A stretch of DNA of 64,000 nucleotides from Paraspadella gotoi (GCA_051294375.1 CM119264.1:16465245-16529244); one strand, 5' to 3'; counted from the first letter of the stretch, positions 1-11,818 are shown. The notes: a model not told the origin generated them from the letters alone. Made by a program: numbers and translations.

Positions 1-545
1 CTAATTATTAGATATTCACATTCATCCTTTTTTTGGCAAATCAGAGATGCTTTGTTTTCAAACTTCATATCTTGGCATTGCCAAGCCTACCACCCACTCT
101 AATCAATTATCTGAATCAATAAAGGGGCTCAGAGAGATCATTTTAAGAATTTTTATTTCTAAGTCTCTCTTTATTGCATTAGAGAGATAAAATACCTCAT
201 TTAAATAATTCATAAAATTTCTTTTTCAAAATAGCAATCGTTGAATAGCTCTATACAACTTGGTTCGTTAAGCATTTTTAAAATCGTGCAGCGTAAGCCG
301 AAATATTCTCAACTTTAATCTTTTTCCCTTTCTTTATTTAGTTTTAAAACTCTATAATTTTGGACAGCTTTTGAAAAGTAGCAACTCTTTTTTCCTTTCT
401 GTCGTCCATTCTGACACTTTGTAGATATAATTCGCAGTGCCCAATCTTTGAGTCAGAAGGAGGAAGTATTAGGAGGTAAGTGCAGGGCGTTTGACGGAGA
501 TCAAGCTCCATTGGAGAGTAGGTGCAAGTCGTCGTGAATCGGCAG

Positions 546-641
546 CTAAGTTGACTTCTTCTGGAACGTCTTCTTGGTTTCTCTGATGCGTCTTTTTTTT
601 CGCTGAGGGTTTGAACGGGTATCGTTCTTGACGTCGCGCAT
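546..641 (-). CDS. Possible short basic ORF or first exon
   Basis: An ATG at 641 in a fair context (gaaATGCG) opens 31 codons that mostly end in C or G (CGC GAC GTC AAG AAC), as in the confirmed genes of this window. The peptide is strongly basic (RKKRR near residues 14-19), then meets TAG. A different frame stays open to 344 but begins with GTG rather than ATG. I recognise no family; this may be a first exon with its donor just before the stop, or chance. Confidence 0.2.
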   Translation of the reverse strand: MRDVKNDTRSNPQRKKRRIRETKKTFQKKST

Positions 642-2040
642 TTCACTTTTCTGGCGGCGAAGCCAAGCAGGACCCTGATGTGAAGATGGCCATTTTCTTT
701 GTCGTTATGTCAGACTTGGAGGGAAGTCGGCGGGTATTTTCTTTTCCTTCAACATGACGCCATTCCTGGATAGGAGATAAATTTCGTATAGTTTTGAGTC
801 TAAAATGTTGAAAGGTTTAAACCTTTGGATAAAATCATTGAATCCAGTTAAAGAACTGTAATCGAAATCCGTCAGCAATTACAATACTAGAGAATTCTGT
901 CTCCAGATTCTCTGACTATAGTATCTCTAGATTGAGCAGACGAGCCTTGCCGCATTTCAGCTCTAATCTTGGCATACTTTTCTAAAATGGTCTCCTTGAC
1001 CCGGGATTAATGTCCCTCACTGGCAATTTGACAAATGGGAACAACGTGAGATTTGATAAAATATAAGAAATATTACACATTCATCCTCACTCTCATTCAG
1101 CTCTATTCAAATATGCAAACAATCCCATAGCCAAGTAGATGAAGCATCAGCAAAAAATAATCAAATTGCGTTTTCGCGACATTCAGACGCCAATATAAGA
1201 CGTATAGGCGAGGAAGGATAAACTTTTAAAATGAAACTCTGCCATTACCTTCTCTCATTTATTGAAATTTTTTAGAAAGGTTCTTCCGGAACCTTTTCAT
1301 CCAGGTAAATTGGTCCATATTGTCGCTTTTTGAAAGTAAGACCTTTCTATATAAGAAATATATGGTGCAACAAAATCAAGTGGGTAGTAAGGGAACCGAA
1401 CTAATTTCGATAGGAATACATAATGAGCGATTTTTCGCCGAAAAAAGTAAAGGACATGAATGCTCGGTGGAAGAATCCTCCCAGAAATTTGGTTCAGTAA
1501 ACCGAAACTCGAGTCGAATCTTTTCCTTACCCCCGACTCAAACCTCTTTACTCTCAGGGTGTTAGATCATTGCTTGTCGAAGGTCAAAACTCGATCGTAA
1601 CTTAATCTCATAAATTCTTTCGCTTTTGATTTTCGGTTTCTATAGTTTGGCGTAAAAAGTTTGATATACTAATTTCGGCTTGACGAATCAACGAGCAAAA
1701 CTTTTGAATGATTGAAGCCAGTGAGAACGAATGTAATTGAACAATTTAATTGAGCTTATTAGATCAGTAACGTTACAGATAATATTACTAACCAATTACT
1801 AATAGGTTTATGATTTTTCGATTTTTTGATGTGTCCAATCAGAGTTTGTTTTGCGATGTCGATCAAAAGTCAGGAGAAATTATTATCTAAGCTATTGGTT
1901 AATTTCTTAGACCTACCCGGGTAATTCAAAATATTATTGCTTGCGCAGTTCTTAGTTTTGATTTCGATGCAAGACGCTCGTGATTATTATTACTAAAATT
2001 AAAATAAAAGTTATTCCATATGTTATTTGTTTCTCTTCGT
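642..2040. other. AT-rich stretch without a supported gene
   Basis: No exon with acceptable splice sites and the local codon bias was seen. A plus frame of 81 codons at 1320-1565 starts with TTG and has no supporting features. Confidence 0.5.
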
Positions 2041-2041
2041 T

Positions 2042-2100
2042 CTCTCTTCGACTCTCTTCGACTCTCTTCGACTCTCTTCGACTCTATTCGACTCTCATTC
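2042..2100 (+). repeat. Ten-base tandem repeat (ctctcttcga), six units
   Basis: The unit ctctcttcga is repeated in exact 10-bp register; the last two units carry single changes (ctctattcga, ctctcattcg). It lies directly upstream of the decayed coding block. Confidence 0.95.
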
Positions 2101-2105
2101 GGCTT

Positions 2106-3555
2106 TATACATGCGTGGTTAAGCCAACCGTGGATGTTTTCGGGCCGGCGCTTCAGTTGGTGCATGGTCGAGGTCCGCTTTTTGCGCTTGTAGCGGACAC
2201 GAGGTTCATAATGGTGAGTTTATTTATTATAGACAAGGATACCGATAGAACATCTGAAATTGACCTTTTAGTCGTTTATTATAGGAAAAGGTGCTAATAA
2301 ACACAAATCTTTTGAAAATTTTAATTTTGTTTCAATTTAAATTTCCGAAAATGATTAAGAGTACAAACATTTATTGTTATTTTGATCAAATTTCACAGTG
2401 GTGGAATATTCTGCATGATGGTACTACAGTACTCAGGTATGGCTGAGCAGGTTATCGTATTCTCTTGGTGGTGATGAGTATTATGCACGGTGTCTCCGGG
2501 GGCTTCCCTTGGCCTCGGAGCCTTTTAGAGGAGTCGCTGAGGAAATTAACGGTTGAGCGTCGTCATCGGTGTCGACGCGATCGCTTCGAGCGAGTCGCTG
2601 GGGACGTTGGCGTGGCATCATCGTCGGTGTCGATGCGTACAGAGATTATATTAGGGTGGGTGGAGACGTCGTCGTGCGTCGCCGTTATCATTGCTCGTCA
2701 ATGGCGGCGAGTTTACGGCGTCCGTTCTTCTCGTTCGTCGTCTCGACAAGCCCGGGGGATGGTGTGGTGGCGCAGCGCGAATGGCGGAGTGGTGGCACTC
2801 TCATGAGTGGATCGGTGGTTGTGGGCGTCTCTTATTTTTTGAGCGGCCATCATCTCTTGCTTGTGTGGTGAGTTTATTTGATTTAAAATAAATTGGGTTT
2901 TATATAATGCTTATATTTTATATAGTATTATTATTATTATTTCATAGTCGGATGGCTCTTCGTTGGGTGTGTCCGGAGGAATTGCGCGGGGGTAGGGATC
3001 GTGGGTTGACACCCCCCCCACGCTATGCGATGTCCCTCGTGGCAACGCCACCTACGGCCGGTTGGGTTCCAGTCGCTACCCAGGACCGGGCAGGCGCGTG
3101 CCCAGCGCCGCCGCGTCCCAAGCAGCACGCTCCGTTGGGCAGCAATCGGGTCGCGCTCAGCTCGCGGCCGTCGTCTTCCGACTCGGAATTCGGAGTCGGG
3201 TGAGTTGGTGAGAAAAATAATTAACAAAATGGTGTAGAGAATCAAGAACTTTTATTTGTTTAAAAATCGTTGTGCTGTCTAACAAATAAATAAACTTTGT
3301 TTTTCGGTCTAATCCTAAAACGAAAAGAAAAGAAATTAACAACAAAATATTTTTTAATACAACGCATTTTTATTTTATTTTATACAAAATATTTATTTAG
3401 GAATTCGTCTCCGAAGCGTCTGAAAGCGGTCGCCATCTCGTCTTCGTCGGAGGAGGAAGCGCTCCTGTCGCGCGGTGGTTGCCTGCAACCGACGACGATC
3501 AATTCGCATTCGTCGTGCCCGACCGTCCGCTATGGGAATGGGGTGAGGGGTAGGT
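2106..3555 (+). pseudogene. Decayed or badly sequenced multi-exon gene, unidentified
   Basis: Four GC-rich islands separated by AT-rich introns look like exons. The first (to about 2212) ends in a gtgagt donor after FALVADTRFIM. The second (about 2400-2874) changes frame several times and ends at LACV before gtgagt. The third (2948-3200) has one in-frame TAG near 2996 and then stays open to a gtgagt donor. The fourth (from 3402, acceptor ttag) joins in phase and reads EFVSEASESGRHLVFVGGG, ending in TAG at about 3553. The last two exons join cleanly (RLGIRSR to EFVSE). Frame changes sit near homopolymers such as the eight-C run at 3010, so sequencing error can explain some of them. No family recognised; either a pseudogene or a damaged reading of a real gene. 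Confidence 0.35.
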
Positions 3556-3770
3556 GAGGTTAGGGGGAGGTTAAAGGGTTAGCGGACGGCGGTAGGGGGC
3601 CTTTAGTTTTCGTTTTAGGAGGGGGAAATTGTTTTTTGGGTTTTTAAAGTTAGGGTTAGGTTTAGGGTCCTAGGTATTATGTTTATTTGAGGTTTAGGAG
3701 GGATTCATAGAAAGGGTTTAAAACAGGGGTCCGTTAGGGTTTTTTTGTTTTTTTTAAAACCTCTTTAGGT
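3536..3770 (+). repeat. Degenerate G-rich, telomere-like tract
   Basis: The plus strand is G/T-rich with repeated ggttaggg, gtagggg and tttaggg words; the clearest part, near 3650-3670, reads ttagggttaggtttaggg. This resembles degenerate animal telomere repeat (TTAGGG). Confidence 0.55.
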
Positions 3771-4131
3771 TCTCTCTTTGAGAATTCGTGCTTTAAATTA
3801 TGGGAAAAATTTGGTTATTTTTTTTCCTCATTTGACCTTTTGTTGTTTAATCAAGAGAATGTTTTTTTTTTTCTCTTAACAAGATTCAGAGGTTTCATTT
3901 CTCAGTTTTTTCTCTTTTGAGAACTCGTGCTTATTAATAATAAATCTCTATTTGAGATTTGGGTGCTTTAATGAAAATAATTTTCTTTTGAATTTAATTT
4001 TTCAAAGTCCAAGAATTTTTATGGTTTTTTTCTCTCTTTTGAGAATTCGTCAGCTTTAATGAAAAAATTCTCTTTTGAAGGATTTGTATTTTAAATAAAA
4101 AAAATTCTCTTTGAGAATTTCATGCTTTATT
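3771..4131 (+). repeat. Dispersed repeats of a palindrome-containing unit
   Basis: The motif tctcttttgagaattcgtgc recurs at about 3771, 3911, 4031 and 4103 with small changes, usually followed by tttaat. Each copy can pair with itself around the gagaattc core. Spacing is irregular (140, 120, 72 bp). Confidence 0.6.
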
Positions 4132-4714
4132 AAATAAAAGTTTTTGGAACTCGTATTTTATTACTTCGCGTTTTATTTAATGATTGATATTTTGTGCTTT
4201 TTGGTATCCATTTTTAAAGCTTATCTAGATTAGTATGACTTTTTTTATGATGTCTTTTTTTCCTTTTTTGGGAAAGTGTAGATTGTAACCAAGCTTTATT
4301 TTTTTTTGACTGTTGTGTGAAATTAAAAAATATATTGTTATACAAATTTATTAAGAAAATGGGGAAAAATTGCAAAACAAAGCACGTGTACAGAAAAAAG
4401 TTTAAAATTATACAGTTAAGCTGTAGAAATGTGGGATTAGGCTAGCTGAAAAACGATGGGAAATTAATAGAACTCGCGCTGAGATAAAAATTATTAAGGC
4501 TCGTGGTTTCGGGCTACGTCAAAGTTGAATACATGTTTAAGGACGAATGATTATTATGGTTGAATAGTTTTCTACGTCAAGCCTAAAGAATGAAATTTAT
4601 TTTTTCAGTTTTACTGTCACACCATCGTGATTCATAGTTTCTGAGTGTAAACTTCGATGTCGTCGTCATCGCTCTTTCAATCTGCTTCAAGTCTGATTTT
4701 TTTCATTGGGTTTA
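4132..4714. other. AT-rich intergenic
   Basis: No coding signal seen. It lies between the repeats and the 3' end of the minus-strand gene. Confidence 0.5.
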
Positions 4715-6549
4715 TCACTTATCAGATTTTTTGGTCAGGAGAGAGAGTAGCGTCTCAGTGTCGACGTTCACGAGCGCTTCCTCCTCTGCGCCGTCGGCTT
4801 CGGAGAACGAGAGCGGTGTTTTCCGCTTGACAGCGTGGCTGAAGGTTGTAACGCACAGTTTGCTGTGAACGACTGAGAGTGAGAAATGAAGTATAAATTT
4901 AATATAAATAATATGTAATAGATCAGCGGTTATATTAAAACCTATAAACAAGTAAATGCCACCTTTGTATTGTACCCATGCCTCTCCCTCAATGAGGTCG
5001 ACAATGGATTTTGCCACCATAATTCCTTGACATGGTGGCGCCCACGATGTGTCCTGAAGATATACATTTTGTTGATATGGTTTATATTAGTGACATACCA
5101 AATATAGGATAGGTGAAATTGTATCTTGGAAGTAGAAAATATGGTCGTGTTTGAAAAAACCTGCCAAGATAAATAACTAATGAGAAGAAAAAGATATAGG
5201 TAAACTTTACTCATCCCAGTTTTTCGTCGAATTCTTATGACAATGTTTTGGCACGTCATGCAAATCATTTTTTGCGACAACCCGCGACTGTGATTTCCAA
5301 TGACGAGTGATAGCAGGTCCCTGGAAAAAATTTCCTCCCATATGGTTCCGGGCACTTTCTCTCTATGGAGATAGGAGATTTTGTTTTTGTTTGGGAAACG
5401 CAAACGGAAGAAGAAGTTGTGTGCCTGATCCTGGGTCCTAAGCTGGGTTTTTAAAGTTACAGGTTTACTGAAGGTTTGACGTTTGGGGCTAGATTGGGTA
5501 ATAAAGAAAAAGGGAAAATTACCGCGTTATTCCTGACTTAATTTAGAAGTCCACGGTTGGTCGTGTCTCCCCGCTATATGGGGAAACAGAACGCGCCTGG
5601 TAAGCGATCCAGTGACGCTAAGACGTGGAGTTGAGCCTTCATCCCTAAAATGTAAGGAGAAAAAGTTAGTTTATTTACATGTATTTCACTTTGGAAATAT
5701 GAAAAAATATTAGTTTTGAAGTTTTATATTTATATATTAATAACCTGGGGGAGCCCTGGTCCAAACTGGGCCTCACGAAAACCACGTTCATGGTTTGTTG
5801 TCGTGGCTACGCTCGATGATGCAGGCGCATTTGGGCGAAGAGTCTTTTGGAAGCTGGGAGTATAGGTAATAGTTGAAAGGGTATGTTAACTGACTTGGTC
5901 TCTCCTCAGTGGTAAAAGAGGTTGGAGTATGGAAAAGGAGTTTAATATAGATTTAAAGTATACGTAATGTGGTTATGTATATATTAAGGGGATTGATGAA
6001 GGGAGAGACGGGAGGAAGTAAGAGCACTGCATACCTTTGGATACCGTTGACCAAATGGGTTTTTCTTCCTCATAGACAACCTCCATCGCTGAATGCCTGT
6101 GGAAACCGATTCTTGTCCGGTGGGAGGGGCGAGTATTCTTAAGATGGAAAAAATGAAAAATAACACGAGAATTATTCTGTTATATTGGTTTAGAACCCTT
6201 CATAATTGTGAATTAACATCGCAGATGCTGCGGAGGTATGACTCATCATGATGACCCTCCAAGCTTTCTCGTTCTTCTGTTATGTTGTTTTGATTGATGC
6301 TTGGAGTAGCTGAAAGGACCTTTGTGCTCCACGAGGCCCTAACGAGATCCACACCGGCAGTGACCACGTGGTTTTGACAGTCTTCTGTTGTGAACCAACG
6401 TGCTGTGGATGAGGGGTGGAAGGGGGAAGGGATTTAATTTACAAATAATAGTAAGTGTAAATGTCAGTAAATTGCGGTTTAAAACATATTTTCTAAAACT
6501 CACCTCTCGTCCAATTTTTATTGAGGCTTTGATCGATTTCTTTTGATCT
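4715..6549 (-). CDS. Unidentified eight-exon gene, 3' portion
   Basis: Eight minus-strand exons can be joined with every phase matching: 6504-6549, 6218-6402, 6035-6137, 5811-5853, 5538-5644, 5289-5320, 4963-5053 and 4715-4872 (765 nt, 254 residues plus stop). The best exons are 6218-6402 (ARWFTTEDCQNHVV... with 61 open codons), 6035-6137 (...MEVVYEEEKPIWSTVSK) and the terminal pair, which reads VDLIEGEAWVQYK into VVHSKLCVTTFSHAV and ends TKKSDK-stop after an acidic stretch. Acceptors have pyrimidine tracts, except the first; several donors are weak (gtcagg, gtcgcg, gtagcc), so the middle exons are less sure. No signal peptide or membrane helix is seen in this part. The 5' end was not found; an exon starting further right is likely. 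I recognise no family. Confidence 0.45.
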
Positions 6550-6717
6550 CTAGCGATCGGTTCTTGTTTCACACTCCTTGAAGAGGGCTATTCTGTCCGT
6601 CCCAAATGGCAAGTAGGATCGAAATTAAAGCAGAACTGAGTCTGAAGAAAACTTGCGTCGCCAACCTAATTGATTTTGAGGCTTACAAAATAGAATCCCA
6701 AAGGGCGTTTAATTCCT

Positions 6718-6742
6718 CTCTCTCTCATCTCTGTCTCTCTCG

Positions 6743-6773
<31 letters not shown>

Positions 6774-6787
6774 TCTCTCTCTCTCCT

Positions 6788-6837
<50 letters not shown>

Positions 6838-6838
6838 A
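6718..6838. repeat. CT-rich microsatellite
   Basis: Interrupted (CT)n tract of about 120 bp. Confidence 0.95.
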
Positions 6839-7566
6839 CCCGTCGCTTCCAGCCCCAGGTCCACGCCATTATTTTTTAGCATATCTTTCAGTTTTGCCAA
6901 TATCACGCGGGTCCAGTTTCCGCTACATTCTCACTTGTCCCATCCCTTTCTATTTCCGGCTCAATTTCTCTCCCATCGCACGCCTCAGTTAAAGCAGCGT
7001 GACGCGGGAGCAGAGGCAGAGCCGCTGCAATGTCTCGCGGGGCATGAAGCACATCCGGGGGGGAATCCCTTCACGGCGAACGACCTCATCTCTGTCGGTT
7101 CGTGCCCGGTGGGTTCGATATCCTGCCGGGGCGACCGACCGGCGGGTGCAATCTGGGCCAACAAGGCCGATGAATCAATCAGTCAATCAGGGAAGGACCC
7201 CGCTCTCTTGCCCTCCGATTATCTCTCACACCTCAGCAAACCTAGATTTCTCTTTTATCACGCTTGGACGGCCCTTCCAACTATTTTTTTTATCTTTTCA
7301 CTGGGCAGATATCGTTTTCTCTGGGGAAAAATAAAAATAAATAAATCGAGTTAGTGATGAGATGAGCTGGAAGAGGAAGAGGAGGATGAAGAGGAGGCAG
7401 GCCAGGTGAGGTTGTGCGCAATCGTACTCTCCCACAAATCATCGCGTTGGAGAAGAAAAAGTTTTGACAGTTTTTCCTTCCGTACCAACTTTATATTCTT
7501 TGCTTTCGGGGCCATTTTTTCGCGATAACGGACACGGTAGTTGTAATTAAGCCGCAGCGTTTCTTC
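6839..7566. other. GC-rich stretch with a weak coding signal
   Basis: A plus frame is open from the CT tract to about 7350; its part at 6990-7190 is GC-rich and has two nearby cysteines (GSCPVGSISC). No convincing acceptor and donor pair was found, so no gene is called. Confidence 0.25.
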
Positions 7567-7670
7567 AGAGAGAGAGAGAGATGAGAGAGAGAGTCGTACT
7601 GATGAGAGAGAAAGTGAGAGAGAAGAGAAGAGAGGTCGAGAGAGAGAGCAGAGAGAGAGACGAGAGAGAT
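7567..7670. repeat. GA-rich microsatellite
   Basis: Interrupted (GA)n of about 100 bp. Confidence 0.95.
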
Positions 7671-8181
7671 TGCCGATATATTGAGATTAAAACCATTGAG
7701 AGCGGCTTGTTGGCATTATTTTTAGTTTGGCCAAAATAAAATGAAACAAATAAAATATTGTCGCAAAAAAATATAAAAATTAAATGGAAGAGTTCGCTCT
7801 TATCGTAGTACCAGACCCTACGATCGCGTGCGAACCATGCTGGAGTCGTCTCCATCGTCGATCGGGTCTCTAAAGTTAGGAATCAGGTCTTCTTTCCCCC
7901 AGTTTCTTTTCCCATCCATATAGCGAAAAAAATGGCCCGAAAGCAAAGAACCTAAAAAAAATAAATATATATAATATCTGTGTCTCATATAACTTCATTC
8001 TCCGCTCCTCTNNNNNNNNNNNNNNNNNNNNNNNNNCGGCGACGCCCATCTATTCTTCCCCATCTTCCCTCTAACCACTTTCTTCCTTCACCTCCGCCTC
8101 GCCCCAATTTATCGTCAAACGATTTTTTAATCCCCGTTTCCATGGTGATTGGACATCGGCCTCTAGTCGTGGATTCGCCGT

Positions 8182-8214
8182 TCATGTGGTTGACGCCGTC
8201 TCGTTATTGATGCC

Positions 8215-8246
<32 letters not shown>

Positions 8247-8436
8247 CTTCAATACCGCGTCCGACGACGGCACCCACAGCGCTGCCGACGCCGACGACGA
8301 TGGAGACGAATCCGGCGACACAACCATCACGACGCCGCCTCGTTAATCCCGCCTCATTTTCGCAGCGACGAATGAGGAAGCATCGATCGATGTCGTCGTC
8401 GTCGTCGTCATCGTGGTTGTCGTCGTCTTCTTCCTC
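8182..8436 (-). CDS. Terminal exon: acidic run, one membrane helix, poly-glycine
   Basis: The minus strand is open for 84 codons from an acceptor at 8437-8439 (aaaaag) to TGA at 8182. It begins with EEEDDDNHDDDDDDD, then a Cys/Arg segment, a hydrophobic helix (AGFVSIVVGVGSAVGAVVG) and an interrupted run of eleven glycines, ending ETASTT-stop. The codons (GTC GTC GGC GTC GGC, GCC GTC GTC GGA) match the local bias well. It has no ATG and an in-frame TGA lies just upstream, so it must be a spliced exon. The complementary plus frame is proline-rich and looks like a shadow. Family unknown. Confidence 0.4.
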
Positions 8437-8848
8437 CTTTTTCCCGTGAAATCAGAAAGTAATATGGTGCCTCGAGACTTAATGGTTGTACGACAGAAGG
8501 GAAACTCGGATTTTTGGGAGATTTCTGACTGTACGTTGATGGTAGTACAATTGTTTATTATATTTAATTCTACTGAAATTTCTTATTGAAAATTGCTCAT
8601 CGGATTTACTGAAAACTTTCGCGGATTGGTTTCTTTCTGTTACGTTACGTTCTAGACTTCTCGCTCAATGCAATTAAAATCAGAATGAGGCGACAAATTT
8701 TAAAAGTCAAAACTAAATAAAAAAAAAAGAAAACAAGGATGAGAAAGTTTTCCTCACTTTTCGATCTCCCCTCCGAGAAGCGAAGGATAATCACCTCGCC
8801 CTCAAATCCGTCTCCCTTCCCCCGAGGGAGAAAAAAAAAGGAACTCAC

Positions 8849-8907
8849 CTTAATTTTGTCGGAAGGGAAATCGCGGATGTCGGGCGCGTCGCGTCTCGAT
8901 CATCCAT
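8849..8907 (-). CDS. Candidate first exon, minus strand
   Basis: ATG at 8907 (gagATGG) opens 19 codons, MDDRDATRPTSAISLPTKL, then AG before a consensus gtgagt donor. It exits in phase 2, which does not fit the phase-0 entry at 8436, so the two are not joined here. The frame is also open upstream of the ATG. Confidence 0.3.
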
Positions 8908-9224
8908 CTCACGGATCCGAGAGACTTGATCACCCGGGCGCGAGTCGGGAATCACCGCTGATGATGGCGCTGGTGATTATGACGTCGAATAAACACGGCT
9001 GATGAGGCGGCCGACTCGATTGCCGAGTCCCCCTTTTGGCGACGAGAAAAACCTGATCGAGGTCATCGTTCGAAGACATCGACGGTTTCGATGATATCCG
9101 GCGTGGACTTTCGCGTCTTTTTCTATCTCATAATGCAAACATGTTTTTTGGATGATATCCTAATAGCCAAATGTGCTTGTCTGCTTTGACGCATTGTTTC
9201 CTTGATGAAACCGCCTCACCTATC

Positions 9225-9294
9225 ATGGAGCTGCCATTCTTCCACAGGCGACTGTCTCGTCTCGCCCCGCCTTACCCTTCCATCATTCGACGAG
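9225..9294 (+). CDS. Candidate coding exon with consensus donor
   Basis: ATG at 9225 opens 23 codons (MELPFFHRRLSRLAPPYPS...) and leaves in phase 1 at a perfect gtgagt donor. An acceptor-like ttccacag inside it (about 9240-9247) gives a shorter alternative. It may be an early exon of the membrane protein whose helix exon lies at 12159. Confidence 0.3.
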
Positions 9295-9440
9295 GTGAGT
9301 TTCTCGACGATTCCAAAGGATTTCTTAGCCATTTGTCATTCACGACCTCGTAATCACTTTTATCCACAACAGATAAATTTGGCTCCTGAAACAGTAATCC
9401 TTCTCACTGGGCCGTCAAGGAGAGGAGGATGATGATCTGA

Positions 9441-9722
9441 ATGACGTGGAGACGAGAGAGAGGAGATGATAGAGAGAGAAAAAGAAAGAAGACAAGAATA
9501 AAAAGAGATAGAAAAGAAAGTGAAGATAAGAAGAGAACGTTATATTATGGGATATGGGGAAATAGAGTAAGAAAGGATGACATAAAGAAGAAAGAAAAGA
9601 AAGGAAGGAGGACGAAAAAGAGGAAAAGAAAATTAATCGAGACGGGAAGAGAAGTATATGGGGGGGGTAAATGGGCGATGGCTAAAAGTGAAAAGGAGAG
9701 AAAAGAAAGAAAGAGCTACTAA
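9441..9722 (+). other. Purine-rich stretch, open but low-complexity
   Basis: A 93-codon plus frame is almost all Arg, Lys and Glu because the DNA is purine-rich; treated as non-coding. Confidence 0.5.
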
Positions 9723-9797
9723 GTAATCCCTTCTCACTGGCCGTCAGAGAGGAAAGGCAGATATATAATTATATATACCAATTAGTATATTTATATA

Positions 9798-9874
9798 GAA
9801 GAGAGAGAGTGAGAAAGATAACGTAGAGAGAGCAGAGACGTGAGCTAGAGAGAGAGACGAGAGAGACGAGAGAG

Positions 9875-9906
<32 letters not shown>

Positions 9907-9977
9907 TGATGAGAGAAGAAGAGAGAGAGAGAGAGAGAAAGGAGAGAGAGAAGAGAGGAGAGAGAGAGAGAGAGAGA
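9798..9977. repeat. GA-rich microsatellite
   Basis: Interrupted (GA)n of about 180 bp. Confidence 0.95.
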
Positions 9978-11653
9978 CAAAAAACGTATCGACGGATACA
10001 GATGCTTTTCCATTTCTACGAAACCTTGTCGATATTTACTCGGCTGTCCGCTTTCAACGACAAAAATTTATTGGTTTGATATCCTAGTTGATCGTTGCTA
10101 GTGGGAAGAGGGAAATGTTGAGAGCAACGACGACAACGACGACGACAACGACAACGAGAAAAATCCACAATTTATGTATACTATGCATTTTAATTTTCTT
10201 TTTTCCCCCCTTTGAGTTTCTCTAAAATTTATCTGATATTTTTTTACCGAGTCACTTTTATGTTTTTAGCCAATCTATTTATAAAATATTAAGCGCCCGT
10301 ACGTAACGGTGATAATAAATTAATAACTATTCGGATTCTTCGAGGAGGTGACATGCATATAACTTTTTAGTGAGAGAGAGTAAAAGAAGGACCAGTGGCT
10401 GAGGCAATACATGTAAATTGCTTTCAAGGCCTTAAACTGAGCTGTTACTGCGGTACTAATAATACTTTGGTATTTGAAAAAATATTTTATGAATCAAAAT
10501 AATATCATTTTTGTTATATATGATATATGATTAAAATGCTTTGATCAAGACATAGAATAAGAAATAGAATAAGAAAAAAATATTTGTTAAAAAATATCGA
10601 AAAAAAAATTTTAAAAGAATCAAAATTAAAAAAATTGTTAAAAAAAATTGTTATTTTGTTGAAGAGCAGGTGCAAGTGAAAATCTAGTGGGTGTCAATAA
10701 AGTTTATTTTGAATTTTCATGACTTACAAAAAGCTTCCTTCTTTGAGCCCTCTAGTATTTTTAACGGAGAAGAGAAAATCTTCGATTAGCTGAAGATCGG
10801 ATTGAGACGACATCGATGTTAGAGCGACGGAAAAAGTAGGTTAGAACTGAGATTCGAGCTTCGACCGCGCGCGGGAGTGACGGCAATATTGACGGAACTG
10901 CATTTAGAGCTTGGTTTTCTCTGAGGGTGATCCCCGTTTCAATATTGACAATGAATTCCAGTGCGTGAGGTGATAATGTCTTACTTTAAACTGTTTCGCA
11001 AGGCTCTCTTTGCGCGCTTTTCCATACTCGGGTCTCCTATTTTGCCCGAGGAGTGAGGGATGGAAGGAAGAGTTCAGAATCGAGAGTTCGCCGCGGTGAT
11101 TTATGGAAGCCGATCGCACCGGAGTGGTTCGTCGGTGGGTAATGGGCGCGAGTTGGGAGCTTCGCACTCTTTATGATAGGAAATTGAGGTCTATGGTGGA
11201 GAGGATCCATTGTTTTTTTCGAATGGGTATTCATTCCGGCCTTTTTACGCCATGCTTATCTTGTGAGGAAATAAATAAATTTGATGTTTACGATTAAAAG
11301 CAATTAATAAAAAGAAAGAGGTGGCGAATCGCAGATAAAAACGAAAAATAACGGAAACTAAAGATTTTGCTTCTCGGTGAGAGTCGGGCAATTAGCAGGT
11401 TTTAGAAGTCTAGAGATGATAAGGAGAAAGAAAAACGAGAGAGCGATAAAGAGTGAGAAAGTGAGAAACTGAAAGAAAAAAAGTAGGGAAAAGAACGAGA
11501 GCGCGATAGAGAGCGAGTGAGAGAGAAACAGAAAGTGAAAAGGAGGGAGAAAAACCCCCGTTATTGATTTATCTCTGGCTTTTCCCGGTTTCTCCGACGC
11601 ATAAATTTTCCCGCTCGCGTTTATGGAATTATTAGAACCCCTTCTCTCGGATT
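9978..11653. other. Mostly non-coding; AT-rich with GA patches
   Basis: Contains a short CAACGA/GAC tract near 10125-10160. A 64-codon plus frame at 11103-11297 starts with ATG (MEADRTGVVRRW...) and an antisense frame is open as well; neither has further support. Confidence 0.4.
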
Positions 11654-11818
11654 ATGGCGCCGAGCTTTAATGGCCCGAACCGAGGCGTTCTCCCTTTCCA
11701 CGAGTCCCGAACGCCGCCGGTAGCGCCCGGCTTCGTCGTCGTCGTCGTTGTCGTCGTTGTCGTGGAAGTCTTCGACGTGGTCGTCCTCGCCGTCGCGCGT
11801 AACATTGAAAATTTTTAA
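11654..11818 (+). CDS. Small ORF with poly-valine helix
   Basis: ATG at 11654 opens 54 codons: a hydrophilic start (MAPSFNGPNRG), a Pro-rich linker, ten consecutive valines and a second hydrophobic patch (FDVVVLAVA), ending NIENF-stop. It would be a single-pass membrane micropeptide, but the valines come from a (GTC/GTT)n trinucleotide repeat, so chance is a real alternative. Confidence 0.3.
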   Translation: MAPSFNGPNRGVLPFHESRTPPVAPGFVVVVVVVVVVEVFDVVVLAVARNIENF

